From: Saccharomycopsis fibuligera x Saccharomycopsis cf. fibuligera
Lineage: Eukaryota; Ascomycota; Saccharomycetes; Ascoideales; Saccharomycopsidaceae
Length of the DNA: 64,000 nucleotides
Reading direction: 5' to 3'
Assembly (NCBI GenBank): GCA_001936135.1
Contig: CP012809.1
Location: 1,413,501-1,477,500, forward strand
Part shown: positions 51,485 to 62,335 of the stretch, one piece after another
Numbering within the stretch: the first letter of the stretch is position 1
How the letters are laid out: each line of letters begins with the position of its first letter
Position numbers and translations under genes: made by a program
The notes under the pieces: generated by a model
The model's database searches: none
The model's input: the letters and a program-made list of their open reading frames with translations, nothing else
Told to the model about the DNA's origin: nothing

Positions 51485-52080
51485 TTGGATTAACGATAAT
51501 TAAGCGAGTGTGTTAGTTTGATAAATGATAAAACTAGCGATTGATAGTGTTGTAAAGTAAGAAGAAAAGAGAAGTATAAGAACTTTCTTGAAAAGCCACT
51601 AATGGCAAGGAGCCGGAGGTATTTATAACATTAGAATAGAGGAGCTGGCAATACAACGTAATATGTTGCATGCCCAGTGGTCATAATGGTGGCATGTTGG
51701 CAGATGTAAAGCGGAAAATGCTATTGTGGGGCTACTGCAGCTTTGGGTTCATTGATGCGTCGACGTACACCTTTCCGCGTCAACAGCGCACATTATGCGT
51801 CGGGGATTTTTCTCATTTTTCCAGTTTTTCAGCACAATTTTTCATTATTTCAATGAGAAGCAATACCTTTGGCAGTGCACAAAAACATGCAGTCAAGTAA
51901 ATTAAAAATAGATGGCTGGTAGGGGCAGCGATGCGATTCGATGAGATCAGCACCAGACAGGGGACAGCAATCTAGGGTGTAAGACAGACAGACAGACAGA
52001 CAGATAGGCCGATCTGCCTTAGTTGAGAAATTGTAAGCAAGGGTAGGCCGGTTCACGAACTTTGGGTAGATTCAGATCAA
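51485..52080. promoter_or_regulatory. Upstream region of the wall-protein gene
   Basis: TATTTATA at 51620-51627 (TATAAATA on the coding strand), 136 bp upstream of the ATG, is the likely core promoter. A GACA tetranucleotide array lies at about 51983-52002. No other gene seen. Confidence 0.5.
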
Positions 52081-52380
52081 TTAGCGCAAAGGTAAATAAA
52101 CACAAGCTATGCTTTTTCGTAACACCGATATGCCATACATAGCTGAAATAGCAGCCAAATTCAATTGAGAACCATTGAAATAAACATTATCCATGATGTA
52201 CCGCCATCTCTTTTTTCGGAAACATTGATTCTTGTTTAGGTCATCTATTACTTCTTGTACTTGTAATAGCAATTGCAAAACAAACTGTACAATATATCTA
52301 TGCAGCAATTGTTTGACATGGAATGGATCCATTCGACAACGAAAACAAGCACACTGTCCTAAGTTATTGTGGTAACACAT
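52081..52380 (-). CDS. Possible small ORF, unknown
   Basis: A 99-codon frame from the ATG at 52380 (MCYHNNLGQCACFRCRMDPF) to a stop at 52081, Cys-rich at the start, then Leu/Gln/Val-rich. A stop lies shortly upstream of the ATG. Nothing familiar in it. The composition is less random than neighbouring frames, but it may be chance. Confidence 0.25.
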   Translation of the reverse strand: MCYHNNLGQCACFRCRMDPFHVKQLLHRYIVQFVLQLLLQVQEVIDDLNKNQCFRKKRWRYIMDNVYFNGSQLNLAAISAMYGISVLRKSIACVYLPLR

Positions 52381-52422
52381 ACAATCGAGCACACAATCAA
52401 TACAATCAATGTTGCGGCGCTG

Positions 52423-52632
52423 CTAATTCCAGCCCTGTTGCCAGCTCATCTTGCCATTGGTAAATGTTTTAGCAACCAGACGTAGCTGGACAATAGACGC
52501 TTCTGTAGTGGCTGTAATAACACTACGGGAAAGGGACGTCTTACGCAGCGGTGCTGGAAGGGATGGCGCATCAATGCAAATGCTGAGGGGGGGGGGCTGC
52601 CCGGCCGGAGGGCTGGAATTGCGGCGGAACAT
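52423..52632 (-). CDS. Possible small ORF, unknown
   Basis: A 69-codon frame starting MFRRNSSPPAGQPPPLSICI, Ser/Pro/Thr-rich and basic, in a locally GC-rich patch with a run of G near 52587-52596. No domain or signal seen; weak candidate only. Confidence 0.22.
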   Translation of the reverse strand: MFRRNSSPPAGQPPPLSICIDAPSLPAPLRKTSLSRSVITATTEASIVQLRLVAKTFTNGKMSWQQGWN

Positions 52633-53899
52633 TATTATTATATTTGGTTCTTTGAATTGGAAGCTTGTTAGCGAGCCTTGGAGAGTACAATGAGAGTAAT
52701 AGTGCGCCAATCAGGAAGCCAAAGCATTGTTTCCTTCTCAGCCCATAGATATATCTAGCAGGGTGTATAGCATAGTAGTAAGTTCGGTCTTTAGCAAACA
52801 AAAAGTACCAGGATGGGGTTTTGAATAAACCAATAACATTGGACAATAACATACAACGCACGGTGATTTATAAGCTGGCTACAAATATAAAAATAGTAAC
52901 CATCAAAGCACCACGCACGCATTCAGGGGAAAGTTCCAAGGTCAAAGGAAGATAAAAGAACTAAACCCAAAGGCTACCATAACATTTTTTGGCTGGGTTG
53001 AATTAGGTTGAATTAGGTTGAACTAGGCTTGCACTAGAAATGAATAGGCTACCGTACCGAACTGCGTTCTACATTCTCCAAAACAACGCAAAGAAAAGTT
53101 TATTTGACACTGTTAGCGGGTTGAGCGAATATTTTACAATTGGAAAAGTTGGTGATCACCCATAGAGAATAGTGCTGTCGTATTATAGGTATAGCCACTG
53201 ATAACTTGGAGGTTCTGCCCTTGAATTGTTCCAGAGTTTCAAAATAAACAAAACACAAACTTTGTTTATTTTGATTTCTCCAATCCGAAATGGTTCCGCT
53301 ATTGTCCTTCTTATTGAATGCTGTATGCGTCCACCTTATTGTTCTTGATTGTGAGAGACAAAGCTCTTGCCACAATTTATTAGAAATAACTTTAGTCACT
53401 GAAGAAGCTTTTGCGATGTGTGACAAAGGGTAAGTGAAACAAAAATTTTTTTTTACTTTTTATCACGACAGCAATTTTCAGCTAAAACTGCCATTCGGGC
53501 AAGGAAAGTTAATCGCTCATCCTTCTTTGTCTGCTTGGCCAATAATACTTGTTCATTGCACATCACGCCCGACGTATGTACATTGGTCAAAGCAACCAAA
53601 AAAGCAGAAGTTTCTTAAACTAGAAAACAAACAAACGAAAACAGAAGATGGAAATAGTGAAACAAAAAAGTAAAGAAGAAAATAACGAAACACAAACAAA
53701 AACATTGAAATTATAAATAGAAAAAAGAAAAAGAAATGTCCACAAATACTAGGTATAATGAGCGATTGAATAAAAATAGAAACAACAGGAACGATGTACG
53801 CAAAAGAAAAGTACGTGAACTAGGAAAAGAAAGAAATTGTAGCAGACCACTCAAAAAGACTAAAGGATAAAAATAAGTTTCTTTTGGGAAGCAGTAAGA
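52633..53899. other. Intergenic, no gene seen
   Basis: 1.27 kb. A GTTGAATTAGGTTGAATTAG short tandem repeat lies near 52996-53030. Frames at 53100-53426 and 53434-53673 have no supporting features. Confidence 0.45.
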
Positions 53900-55230
53900 A
53901 GTGAAATTTAATGAAAGCAATTAGTAAGAGAGAGCCGACGAAAATACTGACAACAGAAACGGATAAAAAAAATATAAATAATGAAACAAAAAAGAATGAA
54001 GTGCTTCTCAATAAGGGCAAGAACACTCATATTAATAAAGAAGATGATAACTCCAAGTCTTGATCTGGTTAAAGTGATTTTGGCTTTTGGAATAGCCCCA
54101 CAGACACTGGCTGAAACCAACTTCTGTCCGCTACTGGTTATTCCACAGACACTGAGGTTTGTGCTGGTAGGAAATGAAGCAGACACATAAGCAGATTCGG
54201 CACTGGTAATTATCGCGGTAACTTTAGCTATTGAGGTGACCTTACTGTTTAATTTAGTTGCTTTTTCAGAGTCTGATGACGCTTCACTGGCGATAGCGGC
54301 CGCAATAAAAGCACCAGCATTGTTGGTGCCAGGTTCCTGTTTTGCAGTCGTAGCAGTAGTAATGATCTCTAAAGACTCACTGGAGCAGAACCAGAACCGG
54401 AACCAGCGCAGTCTTTTTTTTTTTTTTTTTTTTTTTTTTTTGTTTTTATTTTTATCCCTTTACTGTTGTTTTACTCCATGTTCTGCTTTCAGTATTTATG
54501 GTTGCAGTTCCTTTTGTCTTGAAGGTTCTAATAGATTCTGGCGAAGCTGTCAGCAGATTTTATGACCTCAACAGTAGCAGAAACAGCAACAGTGACAGTA
54601 GTGAACACATCGGAAGTAGCCCAAACATAGACTCTGCTACTACCAGCTTTAGAGGTGCTTAATTTCGAAGTCTTTGCAATGTTACTGTTGTGCCTTTAGC
54701 AGCATGAATCGAGGATGGTGTAAAGCATATTTGGTTTTCCGCTTGTAACTCTAGTCAAGATATATGATTATAGGAGGAATGTTGGTCAGGATTCTTAGGC
54801 TTGGTGGAAGTGTACTGGTCGGGCGAAGTCGGTTTAGTGAGTGAACTGCTAAGTGTTCATGTAGGCTTGGTGGAAGTGTACTGGTCGGGCGAAGTCGGTT
54901 TAGTGAGTGAACTGCTAAGTGTTCATGTAGGCTTGGCTAAAGAACCTAGTTGTTCTGGTGGTATTGATTTGGTAAAGGAGCTTGTGTAGCCAGATGGTGC
55001 TTTTGTAGAACTCGCTTGGCGAGTATGAGTAGGGATAGTGGGCCATCTGATAGATGTTTACTCGCAAGTACGGCAGGTAATAATGTATATAGCTGTGACT
55101 TCGCTATGAAAGAGGCAGGAAACGGGAAAACAACATCCATTAAAAGAAGTTGCAGGGCCAGCAAGTGTTGAAGTTGAAGTCGCGGTAACTGGAGTAGTTG
55201 CGAGAAGTGTCTGCTGAATCGAGCCTCAAA
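53900..55230 (-). pseudogene. Decayed Ser/Thr-rich cell-wall protein gene
   Basis: Minus-strand pieces in several frames keep the composition of a yeast wall adhesin. Upstream (about 55205-55130) TPVTATSTSTLAGPATS; about 55060-54930 STKAPSGYTSSFTKSIPPEQ; then two 66-bp repeats encoding TLSSSLTKPTSPDQYTSTKP, each broken by a TGA. About 54650-54540 has VYVWATSDVFTTVTVAVSA, and about 54400-54050 EIITTATTAKQEPGTNNAG followed by EASSDSEKATKL and ASFPTSTNLSVCGITSSG. Stops, shifts and a 27-base T run interrupt it, so it is a relic. A GSGSGSAPV patch echoes the SSAPAA repeats of the intact wall gene 3 kb away on the same strand, suggesting a common origin. Confidence 0.6.
54797..54928. repeat. 66-bp tandem repeat, two copies
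   Basis: Two identical 66-bp units beginning TAGGCTTGGTGGAAGTGTAC, with the first bases of a third. 66 is a multiple of three, as in coding repeats of wall proteins, and lies within the decayed wall gene. Confidence 0.9.
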
Positions 55231-55597
55231 ACTAAATCAATCTCATTATTTAAATAAAAGATTAAATTGAAGAAAGAATCAACTTTTCACGCCTATTGGT
55301 TTTTCTTTGTCGACAATATTAGTTGCGTTACATTATGATAGTATGTATATATTCTTTCCATGTTGAGGAACCAATTCTGCACAAACTGCATCCTTACGCA
55401 TATTGGTTATTTGCCAAAAGCACGATGCACGACTTTTTACCTAAAAATAGATAACCCTGCATGCTCATCATAAGCTATGGCTTATGTCTTGGCGGAATAC
55501 AAACATTGGATGAATCTATAAAACCACTAGTACCTCAAATTTATCTACTATGGCAGTTCATATTAGTCTAAATCAATGGCTGGTAAAGAACGCTAAG

Positions 55598-55628
<31 letters not shown>

Positions 55629-57258
55629 TGAAAGACCACCATTCTACAAAATTTCTTCAGTGTTACTTTAAAGCAACAACGTTGGTGATTTGTTAAAACC
55701 AACTTTGTGCTCTGTGCGCTAGTCGTTTACATCTACTTAGAACCTTATTTTCTGGGTCATATAAATGAATATCATTCATGTTTTGATGATCCATAAATAC
55801 CTATTACAGGAAAATTTAAAGACCAGTTTTGTATTCTACAAACCTCATATTACGACTTTCAGTCAGCTATGTTAACAAATGAGTCTGTACCCTGTTCCAA
55901 GCAAGGCCATAGCTTTTCACAGCTATGAGGAAGTTCCAGATAGTTTCCCCAAATACTTTGCGATTTCCAAAGTCTAATTTTCTTTCCAATTCCTTTTTTG
56001 TTTGGATTTTCACTGCTTTTCATGAAGTATAAATAATAAGTACTTTTTTTCGGAGAGACATACGCTCTGTGCGAAGACAACATCAAAAAAAATCCTAGTG
56101 ATTTTTTTTTTTGGCAAAATTAATCCGCTGACAATAGCCTGTCAACATTGACAAGAATATAATGATACTGAGAAACCTTCTTCTCATTCCCGGTACTCAT
56201 TGCCTTTGCTTTAGAAGCCTTACATGGATATGAAGCCACTTCTGGGCCAATATAGTGCTGTGCACGACTTCGGGTATCACTCAGTAGTCATTCCTGCTGT
56301 TTCCAGGAAGTCAATGAACAAGCCAAAAAACAACATGAAGAATCTTGTTTCCTCAATTCTATCTTTTTGTGACAACAAGGCCATAGAGGTTATTTTTTTC
56401 AAACAACTTTTCTGCTTCTTCTACTACTTATTTCCGAAAAGTTGAAGCTAAACTAATAACTGCCTTTGGCCAAAGAAAAAAAAACACTCTAAATGTTCTC
56501 CTGCTAACTTAAATAATTGATCCAACCTGGTTTTCTTATACCAAACATAAATGAACTCAGCCATTAATTTCAAGAGCGCAAACATTCTGCATAATTTCTT
56601 TCAACTAAATATTCTATCCTTTTGATTATCAATATAGTTTGTGTACAATTTTGTTAACGTTGTTTGAAAAAAACAACAACAACTAGTAAAAAAAAAAAGA
56701 CAGGCCGGACCATGCATCAATATGCATAAATGTGCAATGATAATCAGAATTGCAAAAAAGTAAGATGCAAGCGAAGCCAAGTGCGCAGTAATATAGTGTT
56801 ATGTGCGTGAAACAACGTGTACGAGCATATTGGAAATCAACTTCGGCAGCATGACAGCACGACAGACTGCATGATTTAAGGCGGTTAAAAAAGTAGCAGG
56901 GTATCACACTATGTAAAACAGGTCTGAATGTATAAACTTTGTATGCTGGCTTTATTCTAATATCCCCAGCAGCAGGTTACTGGAACAGTTTCTATATTGC
57001 AACAACTTTATGCCCAAATATAATTTAATAGGAGCTTACTCAAATTGAAATATTATATTTGTATAGTGTTTGTATATTAATGACTGCTTGAAATAGGAAT
57101 ATAGATAAGATTTATCAAAAATTGAATGAAAGTGAAACAAAAAATTTAGGGAAAGAGGTCGTTATGTTATGTATATTTATATGGAACTCAAGAGCAATTC
57201 TATTCGTTCTGAGCTATTGCTCTACCATTTGGGACACTTTTGCACGAAAGCAATTTTT
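55231..57258. other. Intergenic with one coding-like relic
   Basis: T run of about 27 at 55602-55629. On the minus strand, 56460-55860 gives coding-like pieces: TSMALLSQKDRIEETRFFML, continuing to FLETAGMTTE, a TGA, then YPKSCTALYWPRSGF; later a 75-codon frame at 55859-56086. It may be a decayed membrane protein, but I cannot name it. No other gene seen. Confidence 0.35.
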
Positions 57259-58830
57259 CTAAAACTTTTGATCCCAAGAGTCCAACTTCATTGTGCCGTT
57301 CTCAGCAAAGTTGAGATGCATCTTGAAAACGTCTCTCAAGATATGTGGTTCATGCAAGCTCTTCTTCTTGGTAGAATAGTGAACGGCTCTATCAAAGTAG
57401 TCTCTCAATTGGTCTCTGTAGTCAGGATGGGCAGCTTTATTGATAAGCTCCAAAGCTCTTTCCTTTGGCGACATACCTCTGAGATCAGCAAGACCTTGTT
57501 CAGTCACCAAAACGTCCAAATCGTGTTCGGTCTGGTCAATGTGGGAAGCAAATGGGACGATGCAAGAAATACCAGTCTTGTCGACCTTGGATGGTCTAGC
57601 AGAAGGAGTGTGCATGACGGACAATTTAGCATTTCTCAAAAAGTCAGCAGAACCACCGATACCGTGCAACATTCTAGAGCCAGAAACATTAGTGGAGTTA
57701 GCGTGACCATAAAGGTCGACTTCCACTGGAGTATTCATGGCAATGACACCGAGCCTTCTGATGATTTCTGGAGAGTTGGATACTGTTTGAGCTCTCAAAC
57801 ATAGTTTGTGTTTGTACAAGTCCCAATTCTCAAAAAATCTTTCAAAACCTTTTTCAGTCAATCTAATCGATGTAGCGGTAGCGTAATTTAAGGTTCCTTT
57901 TTCAAAGAAGTCCAAGAAAGAATCTTGTAACACTTCCGTCCAGACAGTTAAGTGCTCAAATGAGGACTCAGCAAGGCCTTCAATGACAGCATTGGCAATG
58001 TTGCCGATACCTGATTGCAATGGATGTAAATGTGGGGGCAATCTACCTTGCTTCACTTCATGCTCGAAAAACTCAATCAAGTGACCAGCAATTGCTTTGG
58101 AAGTTGCATCAGATGGCGTGTTTGGTGGCACTTGATCTTTGACTGTGCTTTCAACAATGGCAACAACTCTTTCTGGATCCACTGGGATAGAATCTCTACC
58201 AGACTTGTCGTCGACTCTAGTGTACGGTAAAGCTGGTCTGTGTGGAGGGTTGATTGGCATGTCAATATCATGCAAGCCTTCAAAAGAAGGAGTGACAGTA
58301 TTTACTTCAATAATAATTTTGTCCGATGTGGCAACAAACTCTGGAGAGCCACCTACTGCCGGACCGGGAACAATAGAACCATCCTCTTTGATTGCGGTAG
58401 CTTCAATAATGGTGTAGTCTAAAAGATCGTTTTCTTTGTTTTTCGTGTAGTAGCCGTAGGTCAAGTCTTGTGGGAACATAGACAAGTGCTTGTCAAAGAA
58501 CTCAGTTCTACCATCGTTGATGGCATTGGCAATTGGCTTACCGACTTGATGTGGAGCTCTTCTCAAAATCATATTGTTATCGGCCCATCTACTCTCTTCC
58601 GGACCAGCAGAAGCACCAATGAACAAGTTGAATGCCAATTGGCCTTGCAAGTTGTTCTTTTCAACATGGTCTGCCAAGGCAGTAGGCACTACTTTGGGGG
58701 CGCCTACACCAGTGAAACCAGACCAGCCAATATACTGGCCATGCTTGAACAATTCCACAGTCTGTTCAGGAGTTCTGACCCTTTTGAGGTATGGCGCGTA
58801 TCTGACTCTCTGTTTAAGAATAGATGACAT
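57259..58830 (-). CDS. ACH1: Acetyl-CoA hydrolase / CoA transferase Ach1 (copy A)
   Basis: 523 residues from the ATG at 58830. Ach1 is a mitochondrial enzyme that moves CoA between succinyl-CoA and acetate/propionate or hydrolyses acetyl-CoA, important for acetate and propionate handling. Family motifs in order: [73 protein letters not shown] (with the glycine-rich GIGN loop), [13 protein letters not shown] (the Glu of WTEVLQD is the usual covalent catalytic residue), [18 protein letters not shown] and [29 protein letters not shown]. Length matches S. cerevisiae (526). It is about 96% identical to the second copy. A TATATA stretch lies near 59157 and an AGGGG stress-type site near 59131. Confidence 0.96.
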   Translation of the reverse strand: MSSILKQRVRYAPYLKRVRTPEQTVELFKHGQYIGWSGFTGVGAPKVVPTALADHVEKNNLQGQLAFNLFIGASAGPEESRWADNNMILRRAPHQVGKPIANAINDGRTEFFDKHLSMFPQDLTYGYYTKNKENDLLDYTIIEATAIKEDGSIVPGPAVGGSPEFVATSDKIIIEVNTVTPSFEGLHDIDMPINPPHRPALPYTRVDDKSGRDSIPVDPERVVAIVESTVKDQVPPNTPSDATSKAIAGHLIEFFEHEVKQGRLPPHLHPLQSGIGNIANAVIEGLAESSFEHLTVWTEVLQDSFLDFFEKGTLNYATATSIRLTEKGFERFFENWDLYKHKLCLRAQTVSNSPEIIRRLGVIAMNTPVEVDLYGHANSTNVSGSRMLHGIGGSADFLRNAKLSVMHTPSARPSKVDKTGISCIVPFASHIDQTEHDLDVLVTEQGLADLRGMSPKERALELINKAAHPDYRDQLRDYFDRAVHYSTKKKSLHEPHILRDVFKMHLNFAENGTMKLDSWDQKF

Positions 58831-60763
58831 GCTTTTGTAGTGATTGATTGATTGACCGACTGATTGACTGACAGATATGAAGTTCTGTATTACCTAAGCA
58901 ATGAGTAACCAAGCGATAAAGTAGCGCAACGTAAACGGGTTTCGGAGTTCGCAAGAAGATGTGAGCGCGGGTGTGAAAAGAATGGAAAAAACGCAGAAAA
59001 TAGAAAATCGGAGGAAGCAAAATTGAATAAATACAGACGAACTCTAAGTTTTTGTTGAGCGGTCTGTGGCGGGAAATGCGAGTGCTGGGAATTGAGTGAA
59101 TCTGCCGATGGCAAGCCGGAGATGTCAACAGAGGGGATGGAGGCGCCTCTGCGGTTTATATAGGATAGTGGCTGCCTCCCCTGGCTGTCAAGCTGTCTGG
59201 CTGCTTGTAGACTGAGCGGCACAATGTAAACAAAGCGGACTGCGGGGAAGGAGCAGTATTCTGCAGGTTCATCCGGGGCGCATGAGCTCACATCACTGCC
59301 TCAGTTTTGTAGTTGTAATCACATCACTGCAACTCAGTATACTGACTGCCCATAGAATATAGGGCAGGATAATCACAGCGGCGGTGTCACGTTCTGTAAG
59401 GTGTTTTTTTTCTGCTGCTGACGTACTGTACAGTAGGCAGCACCGGACTCCTAAGGAATTTCGCCGGTATATAGCAGCAACTCTTCGGGAGAACGCAAGA
59501 CATGGCGATAAATGTGTTTTGTATTGGGAAACCAAGTCACAATTGGCAGCGAGCCAGCAATGGACAACTGGATAGCCAATCGGGATTTACTAAAGATTCA
59601 ATTGGATGCTGTCGAAAACAGCAAATGCGCCAATTAGCTCTCTCCTGTACGTGGCTAGATACTGGATGCTTACCTTTATTGGTAGCAGTAAAAGAATATA
59701 ACACAGTATCAATCAAGGTTAACCTCTCCTCATTGCCAACAAAACAAGCAAACAAAAACAAAAAGAGAAAAAAAGAGAAAAATGAAAAATAAATAACAGT
59801 AAACACTAGTGTTTGGTAACATATAATCTATCTACTCACTATTGGTATGCTACTTGTTTACCCTTAATCTCACAAGCATTAGTCTCCTCCTAAATTCACT
59901 AATTTTATTGAAAAGGCAAAAAATAAAAAGAGCGCTTAGAGATAATACCCTCTATTTATGTTTATATTTCGGGCGACATCCAGGATTTCCCTCCCATCCC
60001 CAACTAAAAACTTTTCTGCTTGTTTTTGTGCTTGTGCTTTCGTTTTTTTTTGTATTGGAAAAGCCAGCTTGTTATATAGTTGTAACCGGAAAATTGCCTA
60101 ATGCTAATGTTTTTATAACTCAAACTTTAACGAAAAGCGGCAAGCGGAGATTCAAAAACTTGTTCTTGTCAATTTACAATTTATAGTTTCCAAAACAAAA
60201 CATTTTGTATTCCTTTTTTTTTTTTTTTTCTTTTTTATGTGATTGCAAAGGCTCAGAAAAGACTGTAGTTATTTTCATGCAGCAAGTGTAGAGATGAAAA
60301 GTGCGCTATGTAAGTTTTTTTTTTTTTGTACTTGCTGACAGCTAAAAATGACAAGTATACTTCAAGTTGGAAGTGTTACACAAACACGAAAGTGTTACTG
60401 TAATTGTCGTTATGCATACACTTGCAGTTGCCCAGCTCTCAGAAATCAGAGTGTATTCTACTTTCAAAACGTGTTCAGACTCAAAGTACTAGCTAGATAC
60501 AAATAACATTAAACCAATTTTAACTTTTTCTTTCTATTCTAAGGTTTTTCTAAATAAAAAAAAAAAAACGGAAATAAGAAGAAAAGGAATGAACAAAACA
60601 TGCTATGTAAGAAAGGGAGCGAAACATGAGAAAAAAAACCGTATAATAATCGTTAGTAGGAATGTGAAAATATGAGCTTTCGGAAGAAATAAATCAAGCA
60701 ACAGTAATTTTTTTTATAGTTATTTTATCATATAATGAACAGCTTTTCAAGATATCAAGCTTT
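58831..60763. other. Spacer between the two ACH1 copies
   Basis: 1.9 kb holding the ACH1-A promoter (first 400 bp) and the ACH1-B 3' flank. T runs lie near 60211-60230 and 60312-60326. No similarity to coding sequence or to the upstream region of copy B was noticed by eye, and no gene is supported. Confidence 0.5.
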
Positions 60764-62335
60764 TTAGAACTTTTGATCCCAAGAGTCCAACTTCATTGTG
60801 CCGTTCTCAGCAAAGTTGAGATGCATCTTGAAAACGTCTCTCAAGATATGTGGTTCGTGCAAGCTCTTCTTCTTGGTAGAATAGTGAACGGCTCTATCAA
60901 AGTAGTCTCTCAATTGGTCTCTGTAGTCAGGATGAGCGGCTTTGTTGATAAGCTCCAAAGCTCTTTCCTTTGGCGACAAACCTCTGAGATCAGCAAGACC
61001 TTGTTCAGTCACCAAAACGTCCAAATCGTGTTCGGTTTGGTCAATGTGGGAAGCAAATGGGACGATGCAAGAAATACCAGTCTTGTCGACCTTGGATGGT
61101 CTAGCAGAAGGAGTGTGCATGACGGACAATTTGGCGTTTCTCAAAAAGTCAGCAGAGCCACCGATACCGTGCAACATTCTAGAACCAGAAACATTAGTGG
61201 AGTTAGCGTGGCCATAAAGGTCGACTTCCACTGGAGTATTCATGGCAATGACACCGAGTCTTCTAATAATTTCTGGAGAGTTGGAAACCACTTGGGATCT
61301 CAAGCATAATTTATTCTTATACAAGTCCCAATTCTCAAAAAATCTTTCAAAACCTTTTTCAGTCAATCTAATTGATGTAGCGGTAGCATAGTCCAAAGTG
61401 CCTTTTTCAAAGAAGTCCAAGAAAGAATCTTGTAACACTTCCGTCCACACATTCAAATGTTCAAATGAGGATTCAGCGAGACCTTCAATGACAGCATTGG
61501 CAATGTTACCGATACCTGATTGCAATGGGTGTAAGTTTGGAGGCAATCTACCTTGCTTCACTTCATTCTCGAAAAACTCAATCAAGTGACCAGCAATTGC
61601 CTTGGAAGTTGCATCAGATGGCGTGTTTGGTGGCACTTGGTCTTTGACTGTGCTTTCAACAATGGCAACAACTCTTTCTGGATCCACTGGGATAGAATCT
61701 CTACCAGACTTGTCGTCGACTCTGGTATATGGGTATGCGGGTCTATATGGAGGGTTGATTGGCATGTCAATATCATGCAAGCCTTCAAAAGAAGGAGTGA
61801 CAGTATTCACTTCAATGATCACTTTATCTGAAACAGAGATAAATTCTGGGGAACCGCCCACGGATGGACCAGGGACAATAGAACCATCCTCTTTGATTGC
61901 GGTAGCCTCAATAATGGTGTAGTCTAAAAGATCGTTTTCTTTGTTTTTCGTGTAGTAACCGTAGGTCAAGTCTTGTGGAAACATAGACAAGTGCTTGTCA
62001 AAGAACTCAGTTCTACCATCGTTGATGGCATTGGCAATTGGCTTACCAACTTGATGTGGAGCTCTTCTCAAAATCATATTGTTATCGGCCCATCTACTCT
62101 CTTCCGGACCAGCAGAAGCACCAATGAACAAGTTGAATGCCAATTGGCCTTGCAAGTTGTTCTTTTCAACATGGTTGGCCAAGGCAGTAGGCACTACTTT
62201 GGGGGCGCCTACACCAGTGAAACCAGACCAGCCAATATACTGGCCATGCTTGAACAATTCTACCGTCTGTTCAGGGGTTCTGAGTTTTTTGAGGTATGGC
62301 GCGTATCTGACTCTTTGTTTGAGAATGGCGGACAT
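60764..62335 (-). CDS. ACH1: Acetyl-CoA hydrolase / CoA transferase Ach1 (copy B)
   Basis: 523 residues from the ATG at 62335 ([23 protein letters not shown]); five more codons upstream are open but lack a family-like ATG. Same motifs and catalytic WTEVLQD as copy A. By eye about 19 residues differ, nearly all in residues 150-355 (for example [16 protein letters not shown] versus [16 protein letters not shown]), while residues 54-150 show none and the last 165 about one. The promoters look unrelated: this copy has GTATAAATAAAC at 62570-62581 and AGGGG near 62475. Head-to-tail tandem duplication with likely later gene conversion; the copies may differ in expression. Confidence 0.96.
   Translation of the reverse strand: MSAILKQRVRYAPYLKKLRTPEQTVELFKHGQYIGWSGFTGVGAPKVVPTALANHVEKNNLQGQLAFNLFIGASAGPEESRWADNNMILRRAPHQVGKPIANAINDGRTEFFDKHLSMFPQDLTYGYYTKNKENDLLDYTIIEATAIKEDGSIVPGPSVGGSPEFISVSDKVIIEVNTVTPSFEGLHDIDMPINPPYRPAYPYTRVDDKSGRDSIPVDPERVVAIVESTVKDQVPPNTPSDATSKAIAGHLIEFFENEVKQGRLPPNLHPLQSGIGNIANAVIEGLAESSFEHLNVWTEVLQDSFLDFFEKGTLDYATATSIRLTEKGFERFFENWDLYKNKLCLRSQVVSNSPEIIRRLGVIAMNTPVEVDLYGHANSTNVSGSRMLHGIGGSADFLRNAKLSVMHTPSARPSKVDKTGISCIVPFASHIDQTEHDLDVLVTEQGLADLRGLSPKERALELINKAAHPDYRDQLRDYFDRAVHYSTKKKSLHEPHILRDVFKMHLNFAENGTMKLDSWDQKF

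Noticed and set aside
51980-52002. Short regular repeat that might suggest a CRISPR-like array
   Set aside because: A plain GACA microsatellite; nuclear yeast DNA, no spacers.
57169-57804. 211-codon plus-strand frame opposite ACH1 copy A, with a matching one (60773-61309) opposite copy B
   Set aside because: It is the antisense of a conserved enzyme; its conservation between copies follows from the duplication, and it has no sensible start or domain.
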